A DNA stretch of 64,000 nt, taken from Siphonodentalium dalli. Its lineage: Eukaryota > Mollusca > Scaphopoda > Gadilida > Siphonodentaliidae. Positions 34,555-46,924 of this stretch are shown in pieces. Position numbers and translations under genes: made by a program. The stretch covers positions 124,175,950 through 124,239,949 of the forward strand of contig CP136069.1 in the NCBI GenBank assembly GCA_032622095.1, in the 5' to 3' direction. Each line of letters begins with the position of its first letter. Position 1 is the first letter of the stretch. The notes below the pieces were generated by a model. It ran no database searches. It was not told where the DNA came from and saw only the letters and a program-made list of their open reading frames with translations.

Positions 34555-34715
34555 GGTGTGACATACATGTAGTAACATGGTACGAAATGACCAATTGATT
34601 TCCTACATGGTACGAAACGACCAAACAATAAGGTATGAAACTACCAAAAATATGGTACGAAACTACCAAAAATATGGTACGAAATGACTTAAGATGATAC
34701 AAAACGTCCTGTACC
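34555..34715. repeat. Tandem 'atggtacgaaa(t/c)gacc' repeat
   Basis: Five or more copies of a 20-27 bp unit. Inverted relatives ('catttcatacca', 'gtttcgcacc', 'ttcataccag') lie at 35405-35515, and direct relatives at 36150-36195. Confidence 0.8.
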
Positions 34716-34782
34716 CATTTATATCTCCTCGGCAAGGGGAACATCGAGACAGTGACCCTGTAGACTAGCAGCGCCAACATCG

Positions 34783-34900
34783 TTGGTTTGATATTAGGCC
34801 CTATATCACCCTGAGGTAACCTCATATCACAATCAGCCTGACGACGAAGGCTGATATGAGGCTACTGAGGACTGAAATCAGGCCTATAATATCAAACCAA
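34783..34900. repeat. 118-bp hairpin element
   Basis: TTGGTTTGATATTAGGCC at the left pairs with GGCCTATAATATCAAACCAA (one bulged base) at the right. The inner stem 'ctgaggtaacctcatatca' pairs with 'tgatatgaggctactgagg'. It is probably a MITE or a folded structured repeat. Confidence 0.8.
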
Positions 34901-36525
34901 CCAAGTAATACCCTACATGTATCTATTAATTACGGTAGTTCGCCTCTTAGTAACAGTGTAATATTGACAACTTTTTCTAATGAGTGACATCACAAAAAAT
35001 TGGTATCTATGCCTATTCTAATAGTGAAATAGAATTACACCATGTCAAAGCCATACCGTGTATTACTCAGATCGTGATGTCATAAAATCATACATGTATA
35101 ACTCTTAATTATTGATATCGTAAAATGATATTACTTGATTTAGGGCAAATTGAAGTGATATTCAGCTAAGTACAAATGGAGTTTGATAACAAGCCATATC
35201 GTGCAAAAATGTCATATCTAATTAATAATTTTCGAACAAATTTTGGACCGATATACATTTACCCTGTAGCCATCTGTAGGAAACTTCCTTCCAAGGGGGT
35301 GCTGTCGGAACATACATGTATCAAGGTGGACCCCCTCCCCAATGGGAGACTCGTATCCATGCCCATTGGAAATAAATGATAATGTGCAATGGATGAATAG
35401 GTTGCTGGCATTTCATACCATGGAAGTTTGACATGGAGATGTTTCGCACCAGGGTTCTGGACATTTCATACCAGTTCCTGTATCATTTCGACAATTCGTA
35501 CCTTTGAGTATACCGGTATTATTTAAAAAAAAAAATGACATTAAAGGTACTCAGTCCGATTCAATGGTTCCCATATCATCATATTTCAACAACAACAACA
35601 ACACCATTTTTTTAAATGCCACTTCGTTTACCAGAATCGAGTAATGCCCCCAAAATAATGCTAACCAGTCAAATATAGTATACAATTGCCCAAAACCTGT
35701 TATTTATCAATATTTTGTTCAATGAAATTTTTCGGGTTTGTCAAATATCTGACATAACAAAAGCCACTTGCTTTTTGAGTTATCCATCTTCATCCGTCCT
35801 CTTTCGACTTTTTATTGGGCCACTAAACATTATCGATGGTAAAAAATAATAGATTTCAAAAATCAATATCTGATCATTCTCAAATCACATATGTTTTACC
35901 CGAAGCCAAGGAAATAGTAATATTCAAGCGTTAATTCGGATTATGCATCTTTAACTTTGTTGCGACAATTTCGATTGGTTCATTTTGTTTCGAAAAAAAA
36001 AGAAAGAAATATGTTAACATGTAAATGTTGGGTTGTCATCATCACGAACGTTAAATCATGATCATGTTCACTCTCATTAAGTTAACACGATTAATATAAT
36101 TTTTCACATGTACGAATGACCATTCATCATTTTTGGGAATCAATGAAACATACCAATATATGGTGTGAAATGACCAAAAACATGGTACGAAACAATTAAA
36201 TGTGTCATTCAAATCAAGGGTACAAACTGGCCATAGTAGGAAAAGTCGTTTGAGCCATCCAACAGACCTGGATGAATCGCTTGGGCGATCGGTTTTCCAC
36301 AGTAAGGATGCATCTTGGAAGAGGGGAGTCAATCTAATTAACTGTTATCTATAACCAATACTTAAAAACAATAACAATTTATTCTGATTTCTTTTGAAAC
36401 ACACAGAATAATTATTTACTGAGAATATTCAATATAAACATATACCAATTCTCAAACAAAGGGAATTTCATTGTTCAAGAAATTTAGAGTCCCCTCTTAC
36501 TTATGGGAGGCCCTTTTCACATTTA
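34901..36525. other. Interval with scattered repeat pieces
   Basis: Holds the inverted 'ttcataccag' copies noted above and simple runs (35520, 35590, 35990). No gene was recognised. Confidence 0.4.
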
Positions 36526-36759
36526 TTATTTATTTGCGCTCAAGCACAAATATTAAGCTTAAACATAAATCATTTGGGCTTAAGCGAATGTCATTTGCGC
36601 TTGAGCACAAATATGTGTCTATCAATTTGTTTGCGCTTAAGTGAAAATACCTAACACTCCTTTACTTCCCTCTGATTGTGAATGATGGAGTCCATCTGAT
36701 AGTATATTATTATGGGCCCATAGTAGTAGCCCATACAGACTCGAAAGTTGAAAAGTCAA

Positions 36760-37130
36760 AAGCATCTCTGTCTCTGGTGTCCCAAAAATTGGTGCCTCAT
36801 TCCCAAAGCTCTAGTATATTTTATTAAAGGGACATCTCCTGCACAAAAATATACCATTTCCATGGCCATAGAAGGGGAATTAGGGTTACTGGTGGCTTGC
36901 TTCCCTCGTGGTGTACATGTACTTATTGAATAGAAATAGGGGAAAAACATATTTTCATATTATCAGCATCCCTGTCCCTAAGAATTTGTGCCTCCATCCC
37001 AGAGATCTATTACATTTTATAAAAGAGACATATCCTGTACAGATATATACCATTTCCATGGTCATAAAAGGTACTGGTATCTAGGGATCACTGGGGATTG
37101 CTTCCCTTGTATGATGGGCCTACAGGTATA
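36760..37130. repeat. Tandem duplication, about 200-bp unit
   Basis: Unit 1 (36760-36910) and unit 2 (36965-37115) share 'gcatc(t/c)ctgtc', 'atataccatttccatgg' and 'ttgcttccct(c/t)gt', with moderate divergence. Confidence 0.8.
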
Positions 37131-37145
37131 TAGACTTGAGTGCAA

Positions 37146-37584
37146 GCCTGCAAATAGCGTGTCTGTCATTTGTAGAATGAGGTCCCCAGAGGGTGAATTT
37201 AGTGACGCTACACCGCATAGTGGGCTAGCATCACTAAATTTACCCTCTGGAGGCCTCATTCTGCTTAGGGCCCTCAACTGCTATGGCAGTCCTTGGATAA
37301 GATTGAAGTTCCCCAGTTGAAGTTGGTGATGTTCACCCATTTGGAGCCTCGATTATGGATTTTATCTTCTGCAAATTAGGGGATATAGAAACTTCCCAGA
37401 TGGGAAAACGTAACTAAAACAATGTTAATTTGATACCATAGTTACTTCCCAGAAAATGAGGCCTAGCAGAATGAGGTCCCCAGTGGGTGAATTTAGTTAT
37501 GCTAGCCCGCTATGAAGGGTAGCATCACTAAATTCACCCTCTGTGGACCTCATTCTGCAAATGACAGACACGCTATTTGCAGGC
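37146..37584. mobile_element. Double-hairpin palindromic MITE, copy 1
   Basis: The outer TIR GCCTGCAAATAGCGTGTCTG is inverted at the right end. Inside are two similar hairpins (37172-37264 and 37466-37558), each 'gcagaatgaggtccccag' ... 'ctggggacctcattctgc' in form with an inner 'gctagcccgc/gcgggctagc' pairing. They are separated by a 200-bp unique interior. It has no coding capacity. Copies 2 and 3 at 49.3 and 52.5 kb have only an 8-10 bp spacer between hairpins. Confidence 0.85.
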
Positions 37585-37679
37585 TTAAGAGCAAATGATT
37601 TGTGATTAAACGTAAAATATTTGCACTTAAGCGCAAAAATTCATAAGTAATTGTATGTCATAATTTGCAAAGTTCTGTC

Positions 37680-38020
37680 CAATTCTTGTTAAAATATGAC
37701 TAGATTCATAACGGTGATATTTGGTTAAATTTCATACCGAGTTATGTATAATCGAATTATTGAGGGATCGCGGGAGGGACTTGGATCATACGAATGACAT
37801 ATATTCATTGCTCCAATTATCTCTTAACATGAGCAATACAAAATGAAGTCACATTTCCGAACCAGTTCCATACAGCAGAACCTGATCTAGAAGATATTAG
37901 CGAAAAAACGTCAAATTCCCTCTTTCAGCTGTCATTTTAACGACCATCTTGGGCGGGGAGTTACAATTTTACCCTTAAAATGTGGCATTATATCTCTCAG
38001 AGTCATACGAACTGAATATG
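37680..38020 (+). repeat. Diverged half-copy of the 41.7-43.7 kb palindrome
   Basis: Colinear with 43160-43470: 'aaaatatgactagat', 'gagggatcgcgggag', 'attgctccaattatctctta', 'gaaccagttccatacagcag', 'tgatctagaagatatt' and 'gaccatcttgggcggggag'. Only the right-arm orientation is present. Confidence 0.8.
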
Positions 38021-38560
38021 CCTAATTTTAAATCGTATATTTCATGGTGAGATTAATTGCGACATTTATTAAATAATATAATCACGAAACGCTCTATAAA
38101 TTTGGAAAACCCCTTAAAAAGAGGGGTTAAAGTGAAATTTCAGCGTGGCTCCATATCTAATATTAAAGAAGATGTACATATGTGCAAAGTTTCATGCTTT
38201 AGTAACAGTTTGAACAACTGCCTTGAAAATTTGACTTAATCTACTCCACTATATGTCCTATATATTATAGTGAATATTTATCGTCGTTTGATTTGCACCG
38301 AGTGAACTCATATTCCAAATCGTCACATCGACATGACATTGGGAACTCCCATGTTTATTTCTATATTTCTGACGTCACGGATTTTGCGAACAAAATTGGT
38401 GGCCAGCGCCCCTAGCGTTAATTTACGAATTGCTTATAGGTTTGTGTTTTAATCATTAATTTCAAATGAGCTCATTGGTTTGACCTGAAAGAGTTGATTC
38501 CGCTATTAGATATTAGTTTGATAACGATAATCATTGATCGTGGGAAATAGTATATTGGTT
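38021..38560. other. Interval, nothing recognised
   Basis: AT-rich; the only notable feature is an open stretch of about 60 codons at 38057, not called. Confidence 0.4.
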
Positions 38561-38569
38561 TAAAATATG

Positions 38570-38800
38570 TCTATTGATTATTAGTTTTACAATAAGGTCT
38601 ATTAATTTTACAATAAGTTATTAGTTTTACAATAAGTTAATGACGGTTTTAGATATAGGTTTTACTATAAGTTATTAGTTTTACAATAAGGTCTATTAAT
38701 TTTACAATAGGTTATTAGTTTTACAATAAGTTAATTACGGTTTTATTTATTAGTTTTACAATGAGTTATTAGTTTTACAATAAGGTCTATTAGATTGATA
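38570..38800. repeat. Tandem 'ttagttttacaataag' repeat
   Basis: About ten imperfect copies of a 15-19 bp unit, with 'gtctattaa' and 'ttaatgacgg' variants. Confidence 0.85.
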
Positions 38801-41733
38801 ACGATAATCACTGATCGTGAGAAATCGTCTATTGGTTTGAAATATGGCTATTGAAACGGAATGTACGTTTACTGAATATGAGCAAAGCTGTATTAATTGT
38901 TTGTTATTAGATATTAGTTGAACAATGAATACTATTAAATTAAAATAGAACATTAATTTTGCATCGGTCAACGTTGATTGTGAATCTATATCTGTTAACA
39001 CGTAATTGAATCAAAGAACGACCATTGGTTTGAAAATGGAGACTATTGTTTTGAAATAGATTGTAGTTGTTTTTACAAACCACGGGTGGCATTCGTGGTG
39101 TGTATAGCTGTTAAAATAGTCACATCCGCTAAAACCGCCATAAACAGAAAGAATATTATATAATAGACATATGTTGTTCTTATATCAATCATAGATATCG
39201 CACACATTGCATGTTATTGTCATGTATGTACGCTATGTTATGTAAACAAACATCAAAAACGTTACAGAACCATTCGTTTATAGATAAACACTCGAAACTA
39301 CCCGATCGTCCAATCAAAATGTTCCGTTGCGCCGTGGAAGGCCAAGATACAATTATGGCATTCAAATCACACCAAATTTGATTGTAATCGACCCATTCTA
39401 CCCGCTGTCAGTTCAAAATCCAGCTAATTAACATTACTTCATGATTGGGGAATGATCGGACAGAAAACGTGTACACAATATAATTGTTCGTGCAAAGAGA
39501 TGAATATATTTCAATTCAGTTAGTATGTTCTCCTAACCTATATATGGTAATACATACCAACTAAGAAATTTACTATGATAGTATTGTGAGTTGTAAGTTG
39601 TAGACGCACCTTAATTAGGGTTTTTTACAACCGACGTATAATGCGCGCGAATCTAAATAAGGAAATGACGCAATATCGTGACTGCATGCTTAATATGACC
39701 ATACGCTAGCGTAATTAACGAACCTCATCTAAAACACACACATAAGCTAGGATATATCAGTGTCTTTTTAATGCTATAAAATAACTTCATAGATGAGTAT
39801 TCCCATCAAATAAGTTTAACTTAGGCCTTATATCGTGGTGTGATTGTGATATATTACACTCCAGACACGCACAAGGGATCATCGACAGAGTGGGTTCTAT
39901 AGCAATTTCGTGTATAAATTAGGTCAATCATATCATACATCAAGGCATGTGAGAAATCAGAGATTCACAATGCAAACTCTAAATAAAAAACTTTTAAAAG
40001 CCATTCCTTTTGAACAAATTATTATAGAATATAAACTACCAACATCAAACTGAAAGTATTCGAAAGTCAATACTGTTGGTTGTTGTCTAGAGGGGAGTAT
40101 TTTACGGAAATTAACCATTATATTAGTGGCGCTGTGTGCGCAATCCAATTTAGATGTGTTCTATATATCATGTTCATAAAATGTCCTCATGTCGATTTAA
40201 ACGAAACTTGACGAGCAACGTCATCATGTAGCTTTCACCATCGACCGAATTTGCGATAACCTGAATGTATCTTCTACTTTTTTCATAAGTATGTGTTTCT
40301 TGTCGATTCATGAAAATAGACGGACATCTGAGGATTATCAGATTCACATATGTACGTCGGGTCATCTTCGTATTGGGCCATCTTGATATGAGGTCGACTT
40401 CACATGGGCCCGACTTCAATTGTACTCTTATGGCCAATAGTCACATGCTTTTGTAAAACTTCCATTGGCTGATTCAGTTACTTTTAAAGGTTTAGTATTG
40501 GTACCCGTATTTACATTCTGGAATATCCCTGCGGATGCGTGACTACTCATGCCCAAGACCAGTTGACTCGGGGGTGATCTTGCATGTTTGGGGCGACTGC
40601 TATTGTAATTCAAAGGCGGGTGACCAAATAATTTTTGCTTTCACCTCATCCAATTTTATTTTATTTAATATTACAAAAGATAGCCTTTACTAGTATAAAA
40701 CAACTATTCCCTCTTACAGGCGAGTGGATACAATTAATTGCGTGATTGATTGCAGGTCAGATTATCCTGGACAGCAGAACAAGTGCGATAACGAAATAAC
40801 GAATTCTAGCACCTAACCTATATAATCAGCATCCAGCAAGCGGATGCCCAACATATAAACTTCATAAATTTCATAATCAGAACAATGTATGGGTGTCAAC
40901 GAACTTTTAACGTCTAAGTTTTTGCTGATTAAAATGCGTCTACGAAAATAGACAACATAAAAAACAAGACAGATAACTCTATATATCCCGTCTTTCCGAT
41001 GTCCAGTTCTATGAAATTCCATATATATAGTTAATCGGCTTTTGACTCATGACAATGTGGGGCCTGCATGCAAAACGCGTTATTTTTCAAACTATAGCTG
41101 GCGACTTGGTGAATTTTGATAGGCGTAACACAGGTTATTGAATAATCATAGGAAGGCAGTGTAATTCATAGCAATTGATGACAAGTGGTACAAATTTCAA
41201 CTTAATGCATATTGTGTTGTGTTTATCTTTGGTCAATTTCACGACATGGTCATTTTGAACCATTATCCTGCCAAATATTAGCCATAGTATTACCCGTATA
41301 AAACCGATTAAATGGGGAGAGAACCAACTCGATCAGGAGAGAACCCAAACAAATATCAAAATTTGCGGTTTTCGTCGTTGTTATGACTCGCACAATGGAA
41401 TTTTCGTTATTATTACGCTCGTTGGGGCCACCGATTGTGAGAGTAATGGAAAAATTAATCGAATTATCACCTAGATGACTCCAAAATTGTGTTTTAACTA
41501 TCAAAAAGTCGCGAAAATGTATAATTTCGATTATAAGGAACCGTCACAAATCAGTCAAGAACCATCACAAACCGGCGATAGAACGTTCTCAATAAAATGT
41601 AAACCGCGGCTACGAATGAACTTCACTGTGCATAATTCCGATAGTAACTCCCCTCATTTTGGAACGCCGGCCATTGAAAGACGCACACGTTTATTTCAGA
41701 TTATTTCAGGTCGCCAAACCCCCGGAATTCAGT
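38801..41733. other. Long interval without a supported gene
   Basis: AT-rich and mostly unique-looking. Two overlapping minus-strand frames (40613-40428 and 40437-40174) could be one frameshifted reading frame, but no family is recognised. Confidence 0.4.
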
Positions 41734-43703
41734 TCACGAATGCGTGTTTTCGCGTATAAATTGTTTTTCTCTGCGGATTTTGTAAATTCAGGTATCCGAC
41801 ATCAAGATTTTATCGGCTGGCCATCTGTCAGCCTTGAGCAATTTTTTTTATAGCGCCCTAAAAAGTATACCCCCCCCCCCCCCCAATTTTCCCCAGACGT
41901 AAAACCAGTAGCTTGGAATTTGTTGCAAATTCACATGACTAATCTAGTAAAATGTATATATTTTCATGAAGCTAAGACATAATGACACTATTTTGGGCCA
42001 AATTGAAACTCACCATCCAAGATGGCCACCAAAATGGCCGCCGGAAGTTGAAAGTGTGACATTTTTTCACAAATATCTTCTAGATCAGTTCATGCTGTTT
42101 AGAACTGGTTCAGTAAAATGACTTTATTTTGTATTTTATATATTAACTGATCATTGGAGCAATTAAATATACCGACTCACCACACACCTGACCATGATCT
42201 CTCCCTGTATTCCTATACATCTCACTATGGACAACACACTCATAGCCATATAGTCACTCATTGTATACATATTCACATCATTCATGACATACACTAACTC
42301 CATGTATACATATTCACCTCACCTATGATCATAGAGTAACTCCCTGGCTACCATCTTGGCATCCACCCTGTATCCAGTTGATATTTGTTTATCATAATGG
42401 ACCAGAAGAGTCACATATTATGGTTCATCTCAGTTCCGTCTCAAGGTTCTGCCCATTTCATTCCAATAATATGGTCAGAATCACAAAAGAAGTTCTCCGC
42501 AAAATTCCATAATTTAAAATGAATTTGTCATGCCCTATACGGAACTGGTACAGCCATAATAGAACATTTAATTGTCAGTTAATTAACTAACACGTATAAT
42601 AACCAAATGGGTCACAATTTGCTACATTTTCGGATAACGCAGATTATAATTATATATATATAATGTTATAATGATATATGTAAAAAAAATAACTTATTAC
42701 CAATTTGGTTGCCATTTTGGAAGCCATCTTGAGCAATTTGGTCTATAAACACCGTAGTGTGACACATTTAAGATAGACCAATACAATACACACCTTTCAA
42801 TTCAAAGATAGTTACAATATTACTAGAAAAAATTGTCCAAAGCCGAAAAGTTAATTTTTGCCGATATTTATGTCAAGTTTTTGTGAGAAAAGTCCATTAT
42901 TATTGGTGATGTCAGTGATAACAACAGTAACAATTAACCATGGCACAGCAGACATGTTAGTATTCAATGTATAGAAGGCATAATAGCCAAGTTTGTACAT
43001 CAACCACAACTTGTAAGCGATTGCAGGACACCCTAGGGCAATATTTACCATTTTCCATATTTTGGCGGCCATTTTGGCAGCCATTTTGAGCCAAAGTAAG
43101 AATTTTGGTTTCACTTAGTTGGAATATTCATAGGTAATAGTATGCCTCACTTAATTGCAACCTTCTGTTCATTTCTTTTTGAAATATGACTAGAATCCCA
43201 GTTGTGATTTTTTGTGAAATTTTATACCGCGTTCTGTAAAATCGAGTTTTTGAGGGATCACAAGTGGATAATTGCATATTTAATTGCTCCAATGGTCAGT
43301 TAATATAGAAAATAAAGTCATATTACTCAACCAGTTCCAAACAGCATGAACTGATCTAGAAGATATTTGTGAAAAAATGTCATATTTTCAACTTCCGGCG
43401 GCCATTTTGGTGGCCATCTTGGGTGGTGAGTTTCAATGTTGGCCCAAACTAGTGTCATTATGTCTTAGCTTCATGAAAATATATACATTTTACTAGATTA
43501 GTCATGTGAATTTGCAACAAATTCTAAGTAACTGGTTTTACGTCTGGGAAAAAATTGGGGGGGGGGGTATACTTTTTAGGGCGCTATAAAACAAATTGCT
43601 CAAGGCTGACAGATGGCCAGCCGATAAAATCTTGATGTCGGATACCTGAATTTACAAAATCCGCAGAGAAAAAAACTTTATACGCCAAAACACGCATTCG
43701 TGA
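41734..43703. mobile_element. Second large palindrome (foldback-type), 2.0 kb
   Basis: Inverted arms of about 440 bp (41734-42172 and 43268-43703), with ends 'tcacgaatgcgtgttttcgc' and its near inverse. Each arm has a long C- or G-run (41871-41884 and 43558-43567), 'gacgtaaaaccagt', and 'gatggccaccaaaatggccg' about 130 bp further in. The 1.1-kb interior contains further 'ggccattttgg(c/a)agccat' blocks (42710 and 43065). No ORF resembles a transposase. No target duplication is visible. Confidence 0.88.
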
Positions 43704-44425
43704 CCTGGCGGACTTTAGAATATTCTTGAGGAAATTATAATAATATGATAAATGTTATTTCTAAATTATAACCTACAACGAAGGCCGCCCGTCCCTTTAA
43801 TGAACCGTTACAGCATAGTGACCATAAAGATAATTATAATTGTATGCTTTTTGAATCAACACCACATCATTATATAACAGGATCAGTTAGTTTCTTGCAA
43901 CTTTAACACATAACAGCCATTACACCCTGTAAATCTAGTTGAAATTTAATAAAGTTCCCCATATTTCCAAATTCTGAGACGGTCCTAAGTGATTCTGGGT
44001 ATATCATCCAGGTCATTTTTGAGAATTCTTCCAAAGGATATTCAAGGCTGAGTAGTTATTGTGAGTATACAACAGATGAGTAACATTCACACACTAAATG
44101 GTCATCCAACCCTATTCAACCCACAGCAGTTTAATCAACGTAGACATGTGTTGTGGGCACACTACAGTTGATTTTGTGTTGGGTAAAATTTCATCCAACA
44201 CGTTGAAAAGATATTCAAACGTAGATAGGTTCTGTGGGCAACAATGGTGATTGCCTATTGTGTAACATTTTATCCAACTAGATTTAGGGTGTATCCCCCA
44301 TTTCAGTGTTAATATAGCAGGGTCACTAGAAGGGAAGTGACTAGAGGGTCGGACAATTTCATTCAACCTGTATAGTTTCTCTGATATTTCCAACTAAATG
44401 TTGTGTCGTGATGGATATCTGCCTT
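43704..44425. other. Interval with a small tandem duplication
   Basis: 44130-44280 holds two degenerate copies of a block 'caacgtagac/caaacgtagat ... ttgtgggca/ctgtgggcaa ... aaatttcatccaac/cattttatccaac'. No gene was recognised. Confidence 0.5.
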
Positions 44426-44640
44426 TTTAGCTCAACTTGACAAAGTCAAGTTTGAGCTTTTGCTATGGGTTGGCGTCCGTCGCCGTCCGTCCGTCCGTCC
44501 GGACGTTCGTCTGTGCGTCCATCCGTGATCCATCAGCAATGTCCTCCAGATCACATCTCTCATCCGAGTGTCACCAAACATGGATCTTCGGGGTGACCAG
44601 GTACATGTTACATATGTAACAGACGGTTAATAGTACATTG
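44426..44640 (+). repeat. Interspersed CGTCCGTCCG repeat, short copy
   Basis: Begins with the hairpin 'ctcaacttgacaaagtcaag' plus 'tttgag', then 'tgctatgggttggcgtccg' and several CCGT units. It then matches 'gatcacatctctcatccga' and 'gtcaccaaacatgg', which align with the longer copy at 44738. Confidence 0.8.
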
Positions 44641-44737
44641 CCTAAACAAGAAATAATGAGATGATGAAATTCCACCTTCGAATAGTTCCTAATGGAAATG
44701 CGAAAAACAGCTGAAATTATCAATAAAATTATCGCAT

Positions 44738-45590
44738 TTTAGCTCAACTTGACGAAGTCAAGTTCGGGCAATTGCCATGGGTTTGCGTCCGCCGCCCGTG
44801 CTTGTGGGCGTCCGTGCGCACGTCTCGTCGTTCATGTGTCCGTCAACAATTTCTTATGGTATACACTACAGGTCACACCTCTCTTCCGATCGTCACCAAA
44901 CTTCATATGGATCTTTTGTGTGGCCTCTAGATGGGAGCCATCGATTTCTTCCAAATTGATTCCATCGCCACAACAAGCAGCCCCCATTTATCGGAGAACT
45001 GTTTTGATCACCTCTATGTGTGAGCTATGGGATTTGAACGATTTTCGATAAACAAAAAACATAGCAGCCACCTTGTATTTTAAGCTTTGCATGACTAAAT
45101 CTTTGGCACATCCTACATACCACACACCTCACCCAATCATCATCAAACATCATATGGATCTTCGGGGTTATCATTGGATGAGAGCCCTAGAATTTTTTCC
45201 GAATTTCGTTGAAAATAAATGGCCGTCATCGGCCATTTTGATTTTACTCTTTGTAATGACTAAATCCTTCGGCATAACCTACAGGCCACACCGGACACAT
45301 ACCCTCATCAAAACTTCATATGGATCTTCTGGTGACTTCTACATGGGAGCCTAAATGTTTTCCTAAATTCGTTAAAAACATGGCCGCCAGCAGCCATCTT
45401 GGGTTTCACAATTGAAGCCATTGGCACACCCTGCAGCCCACATACATAGGAGAAATGTTTGAAATGAAAACAATTTCATCTACACCATATAATCCCTTCA
45501 CTGAAACTTGTTGACTCCTTATTATTTACGATTATATTTACTGATCAGCATAAAATAAAGCCCCCCCCCCCAAGTTGAGCTACAGTGTAA
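44738..45590 (+). repeat. Interspersed CGTCCGTCCG repeat, long copy
   Basis: Starts 'agctcaacttgacgaagtca', 'attgccatgggtttgcgtcc', and ends with 'ccccccccccaagttgagct', the inverse of its start. So it has terminal inverted 'agctcaacttg' ends. Inside are three degenerate 120-170 bp subrepeats, each with 'cttcatatggatctt' and 'gggagcc/gagagccc' and a 'ggccgcc/ggccatttt' block. Frames inside are an effect of the subrepeats. Confidence 0.8.
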
Positions 45591-46920
45591 TTGACACTTT
45601 CATTTAATTTGTTGCTAGATCCTCCATTCGTTTTGAATATATGCTATCACTATGAAACGTAAAAGGACATACGTTCCATGCAGCTGCCATGCAATTTATT
45701 GGTTGAAACCGTAGTTATATAGCGGTTGCCTTTATAAACTCTTATGCAATTTAAGGCACGAAAACTTGTACACACCAATCAAAGTCATAAATTGCGGAAG
45801 TATGAATATTGATGAGGTTTCATTCTTTGAAATATTCGTCTAAAGTGAGGTTTACCAGCCACCAGGCTAGATTAAAGAAGTCTGTAATGTTGACTGCATG
45901 GATTCATTCATATTGCCTGTGCACTGTAGAAGTTTGTTCTCTGTCTCGATACTGATGGTATATGATGTCGTCTCATATACGAAAGTATCTAGGGACTACA
46001 CAGAGATGTCTTAACTAATGATTTAAATAACAGATTTAAATTTCCTTATTCGGAAAACATTGTTTTCCTCCCAAAATAGGAGTGGTCGGAACCCAATGTT
46101 TTGCGCGTATATAGTGTCTGTAAAACAATTCATAACACCCTCTGGTCCGGCATGTACATGTAATTTCCAACTGTTAAATTGTTTAAACAAATTTGTCTGG
46201 TGATCGAGACACCCTCACCTGTCCCAGACAATAGTTGAACAGTAATGTGATGTAGATATTGGATGCAAGTTATAGCAAGATCAGAGGATCCAGATAATTA
46301 AAACAGCAGCTCATGTTTAAGACGTCGGCGAACGATGTTTTTTCTTGAAATCCGTGTCTTCATTTCCTGTTTCTACTTTCGGTAAACAATATTCTTTATT
46401 GTTGTTCTAATTACATATGTAATATACGAAAAAATCAATATAATAATAAATACGATCACGCAATGTTCATTATCGTGGGCATATATAATTCAACGCGCGT
46501 GTCACAAATTGTCACGTCAATCTCCCAAGAGAATTTAATCGACAGACGATAATAGAAATAAAAGTTATATAAATCAGATGAAACTATTTTTATCCGATTT
46601 CAAATATTTATACCAGATTTTATTGTAACTCATTCGACAACACAGTTACACTAGGGCGAGTTCTCCGCTGCCTTAAATTCACCATATTTAAACCGGGAGT
46701 GAAAACGTTTGAGTTTAGTTGATCAGTTTTCGATAATAATCTAACTTGAGTCGCCCCCCAAACAACTAATTAGTTATCCATGAACAACTACATGTACATG
46801 TATCATCAAGACAGCCCTGTTACCGTCATAACTATATGCATGCATATCGTTTAATGGGATGCAAGTCCTTCGAGTGAGTACATTTATATGGAAAGACATG
46901 TAAAATAGATCTTGGAGAGA
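45591..46920. other. Interval, nothing recognised
   Basis: AT-rich, without supported genes or repeats beyond short 'tacatgtacatgta' runs. Confidence 0.4.
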
Positions 46921-46924
46921 CAAC

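Larger units (their letters stand above)
36530..37660. repeat. Nested palindromic repeat bounded by 'tttgcgcttaagcgcaaat' blocks
   Basis: Blocks related to the palindrome TTTGCGCTTAAGCGCAAAT occur at 36530-36660 and, inverted, at 37585-37655. Between them are a tandem duplication (36760-37130) and a symmetric double-hairpin element (37146-37584). The arrangement looks like repeated insertion into one another. Confidence 0.7.

Noticed and set aside
44437-45354. Open frames in the CGTCCGTCC repeats
   Set aside because: The frames follow the sub-repeat pattern of a known style of interspersed non-coding repeat.
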